A stretch of DNA of 64,000 nucleotides from Asticcacaulis sp. UBA2476 (GCA_002342035.1 DDPE01000001.1:40821-104820); one strand, 5' to 3'. Numbered from the stretch's first letter, positions 1 to 8,353 are shown. The notes: generated from the sequence alone by a model not told the origin. Translations and numbers: made by a program.

Positions 1-1
1 G

Positions 2-331
2 GGGCGGTCTTATAAGTCCTATCGCGGCATGGGCTCGGTCGGGGCGATGGCCCGCGGTTCGGCCGATCGTTATTTCCAGAAGGACGTGCAGGACACCATG
101 AAACTGGTGCCCGAAGGCATCGAAGGCCAGGTGCCCTACAAAGGCCCAATCGCGCCGGTCGTTCACCAACTGGTCGGTGGTTTGCGGGCCTCTATGGGCT
201 ATGTCGGGGCGCCCGATATTGCTGAGTTCCAAAAGCGGGCGCGGTTTGTGCGCATCACCAATGCGGGCCTGCGTGAAAGCCATGTCCACGACGTGATGAT
301 CACCCGCGAAGCTCCAAACTACCGCCAGTAG
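2..331 (+). CDS. guaB: IMP dehydrogenase, C-terminal part (5' end outside window)
   Basis: This is the last ~109 residues of inosine-5'-monophosphate dehydrogenase, which oxidises IMP to XMP with NAD+ in the committed step of GMP synthesis. The frame is open from base 2. It begins in the flap region with the family motif YRGMGSVGAM and ends with the conserved EGIEGQVPYKG segment and a VHQLVGGLRASMGY helix. The catalytic cysteine loop and CBS domains must lie upstream of the window. guaA, the next enzyme of the pathway, lies 1.8 kb downstream on the same strand, so the two steps from IMP to GMP are encoded together with rsmB and a MAPEG protein between them. Confidence 0.95.
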   Translation, partial: GRSYKSYRGMGSVGAMARGSADRYFQKDVQDTMKLVPEGIEGQVPYKGPIAPVVHQLVGGLRASMGYVGAPDIAEFQKRARFVRITNAGLRESHVHDVMITREAPNYRQ

Positions 332-385
332 CGTATCAGACAGGGCCGTCATAAAGGTGGTCCTGAACCTGTACCGGAGCCGTCC

Positions 386-775
386 ATGTCCTATGAAGTG
401 TTTATTCTTGTGTATGCCGTCATCCTGGGCCTGATCCATCTGGTGATCACGGCTCTGGCGGCGCGTCGTCAGGAAGGTAATCTGAAATATGCGGCGGGCC
501 CGCGCGATAAGCCGTTTGAATACACTGGCATGGCGGCGCGGTTGCAGAGGTCGTTTGCCAACTTCAAGGAAACCTTTGTTTTTTTTGCGGTCATCATTAT
601 CTGCCTGGCGTTGCGCGGTCGCTCATCTGAGCTGTCGCAAATCGGCGCCACGGTCTATCTGGTGGCGCGCACACTCTATATTCCGGCCTATGCTTATGGC
701 TGGCCGTTTCGTTTCGCGATTTGGCTGGTGTCGTTTTTTGCGATCATTGCCGCCCTTATCGCCCTGTTGATTTAG
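386..775 (+). CDS. MAPEG family membrane protein
   Basis: A 129-residue integral membrane protein with four hydrophobic segments (roughly residues 4-25, 55-75, 85-105 and 107-128). It carries MAPEG-type features: an N-terminal helix followed by a charged loop with RRQEGNLKYAAGPRD, then a conserved RxxxANFKETFVFF stretch. MAPEG proteins include glutathione transferases and leukotriene synthases; the bacterial members mostly lack an assigned substrate. The ATG follows CCGGAG with a 7-base gap. It lies between guaB and rsmB on the same strand, but nothing in the sequence links it to purine synthesis. Confidence 0.85.
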   Translation: MSYEVFILVYAVILGLIHLVITALAARRQEGNLKYAAGPRDKPFEYTGMAARLQRSFANFKETFVFFAVIIICLALRGRSSELSQIGATVYLVARTLYIPAYAYGWPFRFAIWLVSFFAIIAALIALLI

Positions 776-785
776 GACTAAGTTT

Positions 786-2105
786 TTGACCCCTGCCGCC
801 CGATTAGCCGCCGCTGCTGACATTCTCGACATCCTCAAAGGCACGCGCAAAGCCGCCGAAGAGGTGCTGAAAGATTGGGGCCGCAATCACCGTTATGCGG
901 GCTCAAAGGACCGCCGTGCCATTGCCGATAAGGTCTATCAATGCCTGCGTGCGCGCGAACACTTGTCAGTTGCAATGGAGTCTGATTCCGGCAGGTCATT
1001 GATTTTAGGGGCTTTGCACCTGCTTGATGGGGTTTCTCTGGATGAGATCGACCAACTTTACACCGGTGAAGGCTATGCGCCGCCTGCACTTTCGGTTGCT
1101 GAACGCAATCAATTGATTGCCGGTGAGGGCGATGCCTCGCAAGGGACGCAAACGGGCCTGCCGGCCTTTGTCGCTGAGCGCCTGAAAACAGTTTATGGTG
1201 ATGACTGGCTGACTGAGGCCCAAGGCCTTATGCAGGAGCGCGCCCCGATTGATCTGCGCGTCAATGGCGACCGCGAACCGATCCGCCAAGGCCTTGAGAT
1301 GCTGGGTTATAAGCCGGAACTGACGCCGTTTTCGGCGTTTGGTCTAAGGCTCCCCGCCGATCCGCCCCCCAATGTGCGCGCGTTACCGGCGTTTAGTCAG
1401 GGCATCATTGAAATTCAGGATGAAGGTTCACAACTGGCGGCGTTTCTGGCGGGCGCTAAACCCGGCATGATGGTGGTTGATTACTGCGCGGGCGGGGGTG
1501 GTAAGACTTTGGGGCTGTTGCAGGCGATGCAGGCACCAAATGGTAAGACTTCCGGTTCTTTGATCGCGTCTGACATTGAAAAGACGCGCCTGAACAACAT
1601 TAAGCCGCGTTTAGCACGGGCCGGGCTTGAGGCCGAGTTTCGTCAGTTAGGTGCGGACGGTGAGGGTTTGGAAGACCTTGAGGGCAAGGCGGATGTGGTG
1701 CTGGTCGATGCGCCCTGTTCCGGTTCCGGCGTGTGGCGCAGGCGCCCTGAGACTGCTCATAAACTGACCGAAGAGGAAGTGGCGCGGCTGCATGAATTGC
1801 AATCTGCAATTCTTCGTCAGGCGTCGCGTCTGGTGAAGCCCGGCGGGCTGTTGGCCTATGTGACCTGCTCGGTCTTGCCGGATGAAAATGAGATGACGGC
1901 GGATCGGTTTGAAGCCGATCATTCGCAGTTTGCGCCCCGTCCCATCGCAGACGCCGTTAAGGTGCCTCAAATCACGGCAGAGGGCGGTGACGCCCTTATC
2001 AAAATTGCCGAAAAGACAGATAAGCGTGGTCATAGGTTGCGCCTTACACCCGCATCTTCCCATACTGACGGTTTCTTCGTCTCGCTCTACCAACGGAAAG
2101 CTTAA
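786..2105 (+). CDS. rsmB: RsmB/NOP family 16S rRNA (cytosine-5) methyltransferase
   Basis: A 439-residue SAM-dependent RNA m5C methyltransferase, probably acting on the small-subunit rRNA. The N-terminal ~150 residues form the NusB-like RNA-binding part. The Rossmann fold has a SAM loop at VVDYCAGGGGKT (~residue 230), the catalytic-loop cysteine in VDAPCSGSG (~310) and the nucleophile in TCSVLPDENE (~362). The start is a TTG, chosen because it opens the frame directly at the NusB-like domain; a weak AGGA lies upstream. The stop is only 5 bases before guaA, so translation is probably coupled. Confidence 0.92.
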   Translation: MTPAARLAAAADILDILKGTRKAAEEVLKDWGRNHRYAGSKDRRAIADKVYQCLRAREHLSVAMESDSGRSLILGALHLLDGVSLDEIDQLYTGEGYAPPALSVAERNQLIAGEGDASQGTQTGLPAFVAERLKTVYGDDWLTEAQGLMQERAPIDLRVNGDREPIRQGLEMLGYKPELTPFSAFGLRLPADPPPNVRALPAFSQGIIEIQDEGSQLAAFLAGAKPGMMVVDYCAGGGGKTLGLLQAMQAPNGKTSGSLIASDIEKTRLNNIKPRLARAGLEAEFRQLGADGEGLEDLEGKADVVLVDAPCSGSGVWRRRPETAHKLTEEEVARLHELQSAILRQASRLVKPGGLLAYVTCSVLPDENEMTADRFEADHSQFAPRPIADAVKVPQITAEGGDALIKIAEKTDKRGHRLRLTPASSHTDGFFVSLYQRKA

Positions 2106-2110
2106 ACACC

Positions 2111-3649
2111 ATGCACCATGAAAAGGTTCTGATCATCGATTTCGGTTCGCAAGTGACCCAGTTGATCGCCCGCCGGGTGCGTGAATGTGGCGTCTACTGC
2201 GAAATTCATCCCTTCACCAAGGCGGCAGAGGCGTTGAAAACTGTGCAGCCGAACGCGGTCATCCTGTCGGGTAGCCCGCACAGCGTTGTAGATGCTGGGC
2301 CCACGGTGGATAAGGCCTTGTTCGACATGGGGCTGCCGGTGTTTGGCATCTGCTACGGCGAGCAACTGATGTGCGATCTGCTGGGCGGTAAGGTCGAAAG
2401 CGGTCATCACCGCGAATTTGGCCGTGCCGAGATCGAGATCACCAAATCTTCGCCTATCTTCAAAGGCTTGGATGCCAAAGAGACCGTATGGATGAGCCAC
2501 GGCGACCGCGTGACCGCCATCCCGGAAGGTTTCGAGGTCATTGCCGTGTCCGAAGGCGCGCCGTTTGCCGCGATTGCCAATGAAGACAAGCGTTTCTATG
2601 CGGTGCAGTTCCATCCGGAAGTCGTTCATACCAAGCGCGGCACCGACATGATCCGCAACTTCCTGTTTGAGATCGCCGGCCTCAAAGGCGACTGGACGAT
2701 GGCGGCTTTCCGTCAGGAAATGATCGAGAAGATTCGCACGCAAGTCGGCACTGGCAAGGTTATTTGTGGCTTGTCGGGCGGGGTGGATTCGTCGGTGGCG
2801 GCGGTGCTGATCCACGAAGCGATCGGTGAGCAACTGACCTGCGTGTTTGTGGACACCGGCTTGCTGCGTAAAAATGAAGGCGAGCAGGTCGTGACCCTGT
2901 TCCGCGATCATTACAATATCCCGCTGATCCATGTGCAGGCACAAGACAAGTTCCTGGGTGCGCTTAAGGGCGAGAACGACCCTGAGAAAAAGCGCAAGAC
3001 CATTGGCCGCCTGTTCATCGAGGTGTTCGACGAAGAGGCTGCCAAGATCGACGGCGCTGAGTTCCTCGCTCAGGGCACGCTTTATCCCGATGTGGTCGAA
3101 AGCGTCTCGCCGCACGGTGGGCCATCAACCGTCATCAAGTCGCACCATAATGTCGGCGGTCTGCCCGACTACATGAAGCTGAAACTGGTTGAACCCTTGC
3201 GCGAACTGTTCAAGGACGAAGTGCGTGCCCTCGGCAAAGAATTGGGCCTGACCGATGCCTTTGTCGGTCGCCACCCATTCCCTGGGCCGGGCCTGGCCAT
3301 CCGTATTCCCGGTGAAGTGACACCGGAAAAGGTCAAGACCCTGCAGGACGCTGACGCCATCTACCTTGAGGAAATCCGCAAGGCCGGTTTGTACGACCAA
3401 ATCTGGCAAGCCTTTGCCGTGCTGCTGCCGGTGAAAACCGTCGGCGTCATGGGCGATGCCCGCACCTATGAGGACGTGCTGGCGCTTAGGGCCGTGACCT
3501 CATCGGACGGCATGACGGCGGACTTCTATGAGTTCCCGTGGGCTGTGCTGGGGCGCTGCGCCACCCGCATCGTCAACGAAGTCCGCGGCGTCAACCGCGT
3601 CGTTTATGACGTGACCTCAAAGCCCCCCGGCACCATCGAGTGGGAATAA
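2111..3649 (+). CDS. guaA: GMP synthase (glutamine-hydrolysing)
   Basis: A 512-residue two-domain enzyme converting XMP, ATP and glutamine to GMP. The class I glutamine amidotransferase domain has its nucleophile cysteine in GICYGEQ (~residue 81) and the His-Glu pair in VQFHPEV. The ATP pyrophosphatase domain has the P-loop GLSGGVDSS (~220). The C-terminal dimerisation domain ends with the conserved PPGTIEWE. Length and domain order are normal. A rho-independent terminator follows directly, so this is the end of the guaB-guaA unit. Confidence 0.97.
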   Translation: MHHEKVLIIDFGSQVTQLIARRVRECGVYCEIHPFTKAAEALKTVQPNAVILSGSPHSVVDAGPTVDKALFDMGLPVFGICYGEQLMCDLLGGKVESGHHREFGRAEIEITKSSPIFKGLDAKETVWMSHGDRVTAIPEGFEVIAVSEGAPFAAIANEDKRFYAVQFHPEVVHTKRGTDMIRNFLFEIAGLKGDWTMAAFRQEMIEKIRTQVGTGKVICGLSGGVDSSVAAVLIHEAIGEQLTCVFVDTGLLRKNEGEQVVTLFRDHYNIPLIHVQAQDKFLGALKGENDPEKKRKTIGRLFIEVFDEEAAKIDGAEFLAQGTLYPDVVESVSPHGGPSTVIKSHHNVGGLPDYMKLKLVEPLRELFKDEVRALGKELGLTDAFVGRHPFPGPGLAIRIPGEVTPEKVKTLQDADAIYLEEIRKAGLYDQIWQAFAVLLPVKTVGVMGDARTYEDVLALRAVTSSDGMTADFYEFPWAVLGRCATRIVNEVRGVNRVVYDVTSKPPGTIEWE

Positions 3650-3660
3650 ATTCCACCTTA

Positions 3661-3691
3661 AAAAGCTGCCCTGGACAGGGCGGCTTTTTTT
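3661..3691 (+). terminator. Rho-independent terminator after guaA
   Basis: A stem AAGCTGCCCT / AGGGCGGCTT (10 pairs, one G-U) with a GGAC loop is followed by a run of seven T. It sits 12 bases after the guaA stop. Confidence 0.9.
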
Positions 3692-3722
3692 CGGGTCAAT
3701 AAATACTGTAACGCGGCTTTAT

Positions 3723-3748
3723 CTTGGGGCGCACTGGCCCCAAAAGTC
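3723..3748. repeat. GC-rich palindrome between convergent guaA and the RTX gene
   Basis: The core TTGGGGC / GGCCCCAA around a short spacer forms a hairpin just outside the 3' end of the RTX gene. It resembles palindromes at two other convergent junctions of this window (49141-49162 and 61286-61310). No T-run follows, so it is not a classical terminator. Confidence 0.55.
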
Positions 3749-3752
3749 ATGA

Positions 3753-6134
3753 TCACGCGACAAAAAGGAAATCATCAACAGACAGGGTTGGGGTGTTCAT
3801 CAGGAAGGCGATGACATTCGCGCCACTGGCACCGGTGCCATCAACGTCGTACCACAGCGCTCTGGTGTTGGTATCGTAGTAAAAGGTCGCCGTTGCCGCC
3901 ACGGGAGTGACCCCTGCGCCTTGCAACAGACCAAGGCCCGATGTCAGGCTAAAACCGGCAGGAATATTGAACTCTGAGCCTTTGAATACAAATTTGTCGC
4001 CTTCGGCATGGCTGAAGTCGAATACGTAGTCGGCCGGTTCATTCCTTGCGTCGTAATAAAAATAATCCGCGCCCATACCACCGGTCAGTTCATCTTCGCC
4101 CGCGCCGCCGACGAGGAAATCGTTACCCGATCCGGCATCAAGGATATCGTCACCTTGATCGCCTTGCAGTGTGTCATTACCGTCTTGACCATAAAGCCGA
4201 TCGTCACCCGTTCCGCCACCGATACTATCATCGCCAGCTTCGCCGAATAATATGTCATTGCCGGTCTGACCATACATGACATCATTGCCTGCGCCTCCGA
4301 TCAGGAGGTCGTCATCATCTTCGCCAAACAATGTATCATTGCCGTCGTTACCAAACACAATGTCGTTGCCGATGCCACCCATGAGGATGTCATGGCCACT
4401 ATCTCCGAGCAGCATGTCATTGCCAGACTGACCGTAAAGTACGTCATTATCGGCCCCACCCATGAGCGTGTCGTTACCGCTTTCGCCAAACAGCGTGTCC
4501 TGCCCCTCATCGCCCATCAGGCTATCGTCACCATAGCCACCGATCAGCGTGTCGTTGCCGGTTCCACCGTACAGATAGTCATTGCCGTCTGCGCCTTGCA
4601 ACATGTCATCACCGGCCAGTCCGGACATGATGTCTGAGCCAGACGTGCCGACCAAAGAGTCCGTATTCGCGGTGCCGTTAATGACATCTATGACGTCGTT
4701 GAAGGTGACGGTTCGGTTAACCACGGTTTCGCCGCCTCGGCCATCGCTCAGAGTGTAGGTAAACTGCACCGGACCAAAATAATTGGCATCGGGGATAAAC
4801 CTGTAGGTGCCGCCACCAATATTGCTGATCGTACCGTGCGTCACGGTGAAACCGCTAATGCTGATCGTATCGCCATCAGGGTCGATATAGCCCGCCGCCA
4901 GTTGCGCCGCCGTGAGGATATAGGCCGTGTCTTCATAGCCGACCGGAAAGCTAAAGGGATCTCCGGTGAGCGTTGGGGCACTGTTTTCCAGCAGAACTGA
5001 CTGATAGACCTCGGTGCTGCCGGTGGCTGAGTTCTGTTCGGTCCAGACTGCGACCAGACGTCCATCTGACAGTTCGGTGATGTCAAAGGGATATGCAAAG
5101 CTGTAAGTCGTGCCAATCATGTCGCCAGCGGCAGTATACCTTTGTAGAAGGTAGCCTTCATACTGTGTCGCATCTTGCCACCAAATTATGAAACCGCCGT
5201 CCTGCAGGGCCTTTACATTGGGGTTTGACTGCGCACCTTGAGCGGGTGGAGGCCCAATGGGGCGCAACAGGCTTCCGTTCGCACTATGAAGCGCAAAGGT
5301 TACATCATAGCCTGTGGGATTGGCATGCCCGTAATTATTGCCAGAGTAGGCAATGATAAAATTGCCGTTAGCCAGCGTATCTATGTGCACATCATAAATG
5401 GTATTGCGCTGATTTATTGTGCTGTAACCACCAATTGATACCTCCGAGCCAATCGCCACACCGTTTGCGTCATACCGTTTCAAAAAAATATTTGATGTGG
5501 GGTAATCGTGGTCGCTCCAGGCCACAACATAACCGCCGTCATTGGTATTACTCACAACCGAATTATATTGGTCATTATATATACGGGATGGAGCGTAGGT
5601 ATTGAGTTGTGCATTTGTACCCACTGTGTTGCCGGAGGCATCAAAGCGCTGGGTAAAAATGCCGATATCTCCATCGTCAGGTGCCGTCCAGGTTACGACA
5701 TAGCCTCCGCCGGAAAGTTCTGCGATCTCAGGCGAATAGCCGGTCGTAGCGGCGGCCGTATTGACCAGAGTTTCAGTGCCAATCTTGGTGCCCGAGCCAC
5801 TGAAGGCCTGAGCGTAGTGCCAAACGCCCGCGCCGTTTTGTCCATCACTTTCCCAGGTGACCGCAAATCCTCCGTTCGCTGTGCCGGTGACGGCAAAGTT
5901 GGATTGATCGCCGGCGACGGTCGTGTTGACAGCGACTTCACCTCCAACCTTGACGCCGGTCGCCGAGTAGACCTGAGCGTAGACGCCTTTTGTGGCGCCG
6001 TCGTCCTGTCCCGTACTAGACCACACAACGACAAAACCTCCGTTGGTCAGATTGGCAACCTTGGCGCCACCTTGATCGCCATTGGTATAGCTGTTAACCA
6101 AAACACGGTTTTGCGGTGAATACATTGTGACCAT
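3753..6134 (-). CDS. RTX (hemolysin-type calcium-binding repeat) exoprotein
   Basis: A 793-residue acidic protein likely exported by a type I secretion system: it has no Sec signal peptide and ends in a hydrophobic tail after an acidic residue (DDFLFVA). Residues 1-~385 hold about seven copies of a 45-60 residue unit with the pattern GGF/YVVxW ... Y/FxxxG, possibly a beta-propeller. Residues ~390-480 form a cadherin-like/tandem domain (FIPDANYFGPVQFTYTLSDG). Then come 21 contiguous GGxGxDxLx nonapeptides, the Ca2+-binding beta-roll, and a C-terminal secretion region. I start at the ATG at 6134 because GGGAGG lies 8 bases upstream; the TTG at 6140 is too close to it. No type I secretion genes are in the window. 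The passenger has no recognisable catalytic domain, so an adhesin, S-layer-like or matrix role is a guess. Confidence 0.85.
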   Translation of the reverse strand: MVTMYSPQNRVLVNSYTNGDQGGAKVANLTNGGFVVVWSSTGQDDGATKGVYAQVYSATGVKVGGEVAVNTTVAGDQSNFAVTGTANGGFAVTWESDGQNGAGVWHYAQAFSGSGTKIGTETLVNTAAATTGYSPEIAELSGGGYVVTWTAPDDGDIGIFTQRFDASGNTVGTNAQLNTYAPSRIYNDQYNSVVSNTNDGGYVVAWSDHDYPTSNIFLKRYDANGVAIGSEVSIGGYSTINQRNTIYDVHIDTLANGNFIIAYSGNNYGHANPTGYDVTFALHSANGSLLRPIGPPPAQGAQSNPNVKALQDGGFIIWWQDATQYEGYLLQRYTAAGDMIGTTYSFAYPFDITELSDGRLVAVWTEQNSATGSTEVYQSVLLENSAPTLTGDPFSFPVGYEDTAYILTAAQLAAGYIDPDGDTISISGFTVTHGTISNIGGGTYRFIPDANYFGPVQFTYTLSDGRGGETVVNRTVTFNDVIDVINGTANTDSLVGTSGSDIMSGLAGDDMLQGADGNDYLYGGTGNDTLIGGYGDDSLMGDEGQDTLFGESGNDTLMGGADNDVLYGQSGNDMLLGDSGHDILMGGIGNDIVFGNDGNDTLFGEDDDDLLIGGAGNDVMYGQTGNDILFGEAGDDSIGGGTGDDRLYGQDGNDTLQGDQGDDILDAGSGNDFLVGGAGEDELTGGMGADYFYYDARNEPADYVFDFSHAEGDKFVFKGSEFNIPAGFSLTSGLGLLQGAGVTPVAATATFYYDTNTRALWYDVDGTGASGANVIAFLMNTPTLSVDDFLFVA

Positions 6135-6140
6135 TGTCAA

Positions 6141-6352
6141 TCCCTCCCAGGACTTAGGTTTGGCAACCCATAGACGCCCGAGTTGATGACGTTTCTGAGC
6201 TTAATTTAATCTGATATTGTCTGAGCTTAATTTAATCTGATATTGATAATATTATACCAGAAAAACGACGGGCTTCCATACAAGTCAAGTCAATTGTGGG
6301 TTATTCGCCTATTGCGCAGGGCTGTGACCAGACGACCGCTTACGACTTATGA
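6141..6352. promoter_or_regulatory. AT-rich upstream region of the RTX gene
   Basis: A 212-base gap between the RTX start and the stop of the siderophore-interacting protein gene. It must hold the RTX promoter on the minus strand. It is far more AT-rich than its surroundings and contains the tandem duplication at 6194-6245. I cannot place -35/-10 boxes with confidence. Confidence 0.5.
6194..6245. repeat. Perfect 26-bp tandem duplication upstream of the RTX gene
   Basis: Two identical copies (6194-6219 and 6220-6245) of a unit beginning TCTGAGCTTAAT and ending CTGATATTG stand head to tail. They lie about 60-110 bases upstream of the RTX start codon. The exact identity suggests either a recent slippage duplication or a double binding site. 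Confidence 0.9.
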
Positions 6353-7159
6353 TTAGTCCTCGATGGTGTCGTGGGCGGCAACCGCGCCGAGCCGCCAATA
6401 ACCTGCGGCTTTAAGCCATTTCGGGTTGATGCCGTGGTCTCTAATGAGTTGAATGCGCAAGGCTTTGGCGGTGGCGGACTCGCAGGCAACCCAGGCGTAG
6501 CAGTCGCCTGACGGGAGGTGGATGGCCTTCAAGGCTTCGCTTAGCGTCTGACCTTCACTGCGATAAACCCAGTGTATAGTGACATCGGCGGGGGTATCGA
6601 AGCTGAGTTGGTCGGTCTCAGACTCGACTTCGACCAGCACCACAGCTTTGGCACCAACCGGCAATTCTTCCAAACGGCGGCCGATTGCGGGCAGGGCGGT
6701 CTCATCGCCGATAAGAACATAGCCGTCAAAGGCCAGAGGGACCACAAACGAGCCGCGCGGGCCGCCGATCCTCAGCTCATCGCCGACTTTGGCGGTCTGG
6801 GCCCATGTGGTCGCGGGGCCCGCCTCATGGACAGCGAAGTCGAGCGTGAAGTGGTTGTTTGTGCGGTCATAGGCGCGCGGGGTATAGTCGCGGGCGATGA
6901 CGGTCTGGCCTTCCGGCATCTGCCTTATACCGTCGGGGCCCAGCACAGGTGTGGCGATTTCACCGGTCACAGGATCAGGGAAAAAGACCTTTACATGGTC
7001 GTCGAAGCCCAGACTGGTAAAGCCGGTCAGGTCATCGCCGCCGAGCACAATCCGGATCATGTTTGGCGATAGATGATGTTTTGACACAACTTTCAGGTGA
7101 CGGGCCGGACCCAGATTATGGCGTACCCGCACAGGTGTGCGTGGATCGGTTTCGGTCAT
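6353..7159 (-). CDS. Siderophore-interacting protein, NADPH-dependent ferric reductase (NfeF/YqjH/ViuB type)
   Basis: A 268-residue flavoprotein of the SIP family that reduces ferric siderophores or ferric chelates in the cytoplasm to release Fe2+. The FAD-binding barrel has RDYTPRAYD (~residue 90) for flavin contact and GGPRGSFVVP (~135). The NAD(P)H domain starts at YVLIGDETALPAIGRRLEE. The family-typical ending KAAGYWRLGA is present. The start codon lies directly after the stop of the PadR gene, so the two are translationally coupled. The pairing mirrors E. coli yqjI-yqjH (nfeR-nfeF), though there the genes are divergent. Confidence 0.9.
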   Translation of the reverse strand: MTETDPRTPVRVRHNLGPARHLKVVSKHHLSPNMIRIVLGGDDLTGFTSLGFDDHVKVFFPDPVTGEIATPVLGPDGIRQMPEGQTVIARDYTPRAYDRTNNHFTLDFAVHEAGPATTWAQTAKVGDELRIGGPRGSFVVPLAFDGYVLIGDETALPAIGRRLEELPVGAKAVVLVEVESETDQLSFDTPADVTIHWVYRSEGQTLSEALKAIHLPSGDCYAWVACESATAKALRIQLIRDHGINPKWLKAAGYWRLGAVAAHDTIED

Positions 7160-7786
7160 TCAGATACGCTCCACCTTTTTGGCGGCCTCATCCAGAATAT
7201 CGGCAATGGCTTCGATCTCGGCCAGAGTCAGGGGCTCACGGTTGAGGCGCAGATGAAGGGCGGTTTTGAAGTTTTCAATCGCCCTCACAATCTGAGGCGG
7301 ACGTTCGCCCAGTCGGTCCTTGCCGCGTTCAAGGCGGCCCATGGCATCCGCAACCGCATCGGCGTTTTGTGTCAGGAACTCCAAACCGGCGGGCGTGATG
7401 GTATAAAGCTTGCGTCCGTCTTCAGTGGCGGCAATGGTGGCATAGCCCAGTTCCTCGATCCAGGTCAGGATCGGATAGACCACGCCGGGGCTGGGGGAAT
7501 AGGCGCCGTCGAGTTTATCTTCGATAGCCTTGATCAGTTCGTAGCCATGGCTTGGTTTTTCACTGATGTAGGTCAACAGCACCAGACGCAGGCCACCATG
7601 GCCGAAAATGCGCCCGCCACCGCGTCTTTTGTCACCTCGGCCTTCAGGAGCGTCGCCAAAGCCGCGACCTCTGGGGCCATGACGGCCTGCGCCCATGCCG
7701 CCAAAGATGTCGTCGCGTTGCCGCAGGATGTGTGCGCCGCCATGGCGCATATGTGCAAATCTATGCATTACTATATCTTTTTTCAT
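7160..7786 (-). CDS. PadR family transcriptional regulator (NfeR/YqjI-like)
   Basis: A winged-helix repressor of about 208 residues. After a low-complexity Gly/Arg/His-rich N-terminal ~60 residues comes the PadR core: FGHGGLRLVLLTYI, SHGYELIKAIED and SPSPGVVYP, closely resembling E. coli YqjI, a metal-responsive PadR protein controlling a ferric reductase. A C-terminal dimerisation helix follows. Unlike YqjI, the N-terminal extension has several His but no Cys, so any metal site differs. I prefer the ATG at 7786 over the TTG at 7795. The gene is upstream of and coupled to the reductase gene it presumably controls. A 16-base palindrome 11 bases upstream of the start is a good autoregulatory operator. 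Confidence 0.88.
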   Translation of the reverse strand: MKKDIVMHRFAHMRHGGAHILRQRDDIFGGMGAGRHGPRGRGFGDAPEGRGDKRRGGGRIFGHGGLRLVLLTYISEKPSHGYELIKAIEDKLDGAYSPSPGVVYPILTWIEELGYATIAATEDGRKLYTITPAGLEFLTQNADAVADAMGRLERGKDRLGERPPQIVRAIENFKTALHLRLNREPLTLAEIEAIADILDEAAKKVERI

Positions 7787-7797
7787 TTTAGACAATG

Positions 7798-7833
7798 TTT
7801 AGATATATCTAAATTGCATCTAAATCAAGATGC
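7798..7833. promoter_or_regulatory. Candidate PadR operator: two adjacent inverted repeats
   Basis: TTTAGATATATCTAAA at 7798-7813 is a perfect 16-bp palindrome. It is followed at 7816-7833 by a second inverted repeat, GCATCT / AGATGC with a 6-base spacer. Both lie immediately upstream of the PadR start codon and in the gap to the divergent membrane protein gene. Binding there would block transcription of the regulator-reductase pair. The assignment is from position and symmetry only. Confidence 0.6.
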
Positions 7834-7950
7834 GGTGCATGAATTTTATTTAATGTCTGAATCTGCATCCAAATGGCGGCCTCAAAGGCTCTAGTCATCA
7901 AAGGGCCGGTTATAAGGATTGGCCCGCTATTTTTACTGAGGAGTATGAAT

Positions 7951-8328
7951 ATGGAAATTCTGATTCCGCTGGCCCCATTCATTATGGTGATTGTCATAGT
8001 CGTGGTGTCAAAGATCTACAAAAACAAAGAGCAGACTGAGATTCACAAGACCCTGCGCATGGCCATCGAAAAGGGCCAGAACCTGTCGAAAGAGGACTTC
8101 GACATTCTGCGCAACAATGTGAAGGTCAAATCGCCGATGGATGATATCCGCAACGGACTGATCACTATGTTCGTGGGCATCGGTATCGGCGTGTTCGGTT
8201 ATGTCCTGAGCTTTCATGAAAGCGACGCCCTGTATCCGCTGGTCGGCATTGGGGCTATTCCGGGCTTTATCGGACTGGCACTGGTGCTGATCGGTCTGGT
8301 GGGTTTCGCTCAAAAGAAAAAGGATTAA
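7951..8328 (+). CDS. Small membrane protein, DUF6249-like
   Basis: A 125-residue protein with an N-terminal membrane helix (residues ~3-20, ILIPLAPFIMVIVIVVVS) and two more near the C-terminus (~70-90 and ~95-118). The cytoplasmic segment between them contains a helical stretch with LRMAIEKGQNLSKEDFDILR. It looks like the DUF6249 family, whose members often sit beside ECF sigma factors; function unknown. I start at the ATG at 7951 because GAGGAG ends 7 bases before it. An ECF sigma gene begins 26 bases after the stop on the same strand, so they are probably co-transcribed. Confidence 0.75.
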   Translation: MEILIPLAPFIMVIVIVVVSKIYKNKEQTEIHKTLRMAIEKGQNLSKEDFDILRNNVKVKSPMDDIRNGLITMFVGIGIGVFGYVLSFHESDALYPLVGIGAIPGFIGLALVLIGLVGFAQKKKD

Positions 8329-8353
8329 GCGGCGCTAAGCTCGCGAACCCTTC

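Noticed and set aside
2102..3115. 337-codon open frame on the minus strand opposite guaA
   Set aside because: guaA is unambiguous on the plus strand, and the antisense product is low-information shadow sequence.
5508..6119. 203-codon plus-strand frame opposite the RTX gene
   Set aside because: The RTX repeats on the minus strand are clear; the plus frame is a by-product of the repeated codons.
6194..6245. TTAA motifs in the tandem repeat considered as CtrA boxes
   Set aside because: The spacing between TTAA half-sites is 1 base within a unit and does not give the TTAA-N7-TTAA pattern between units.
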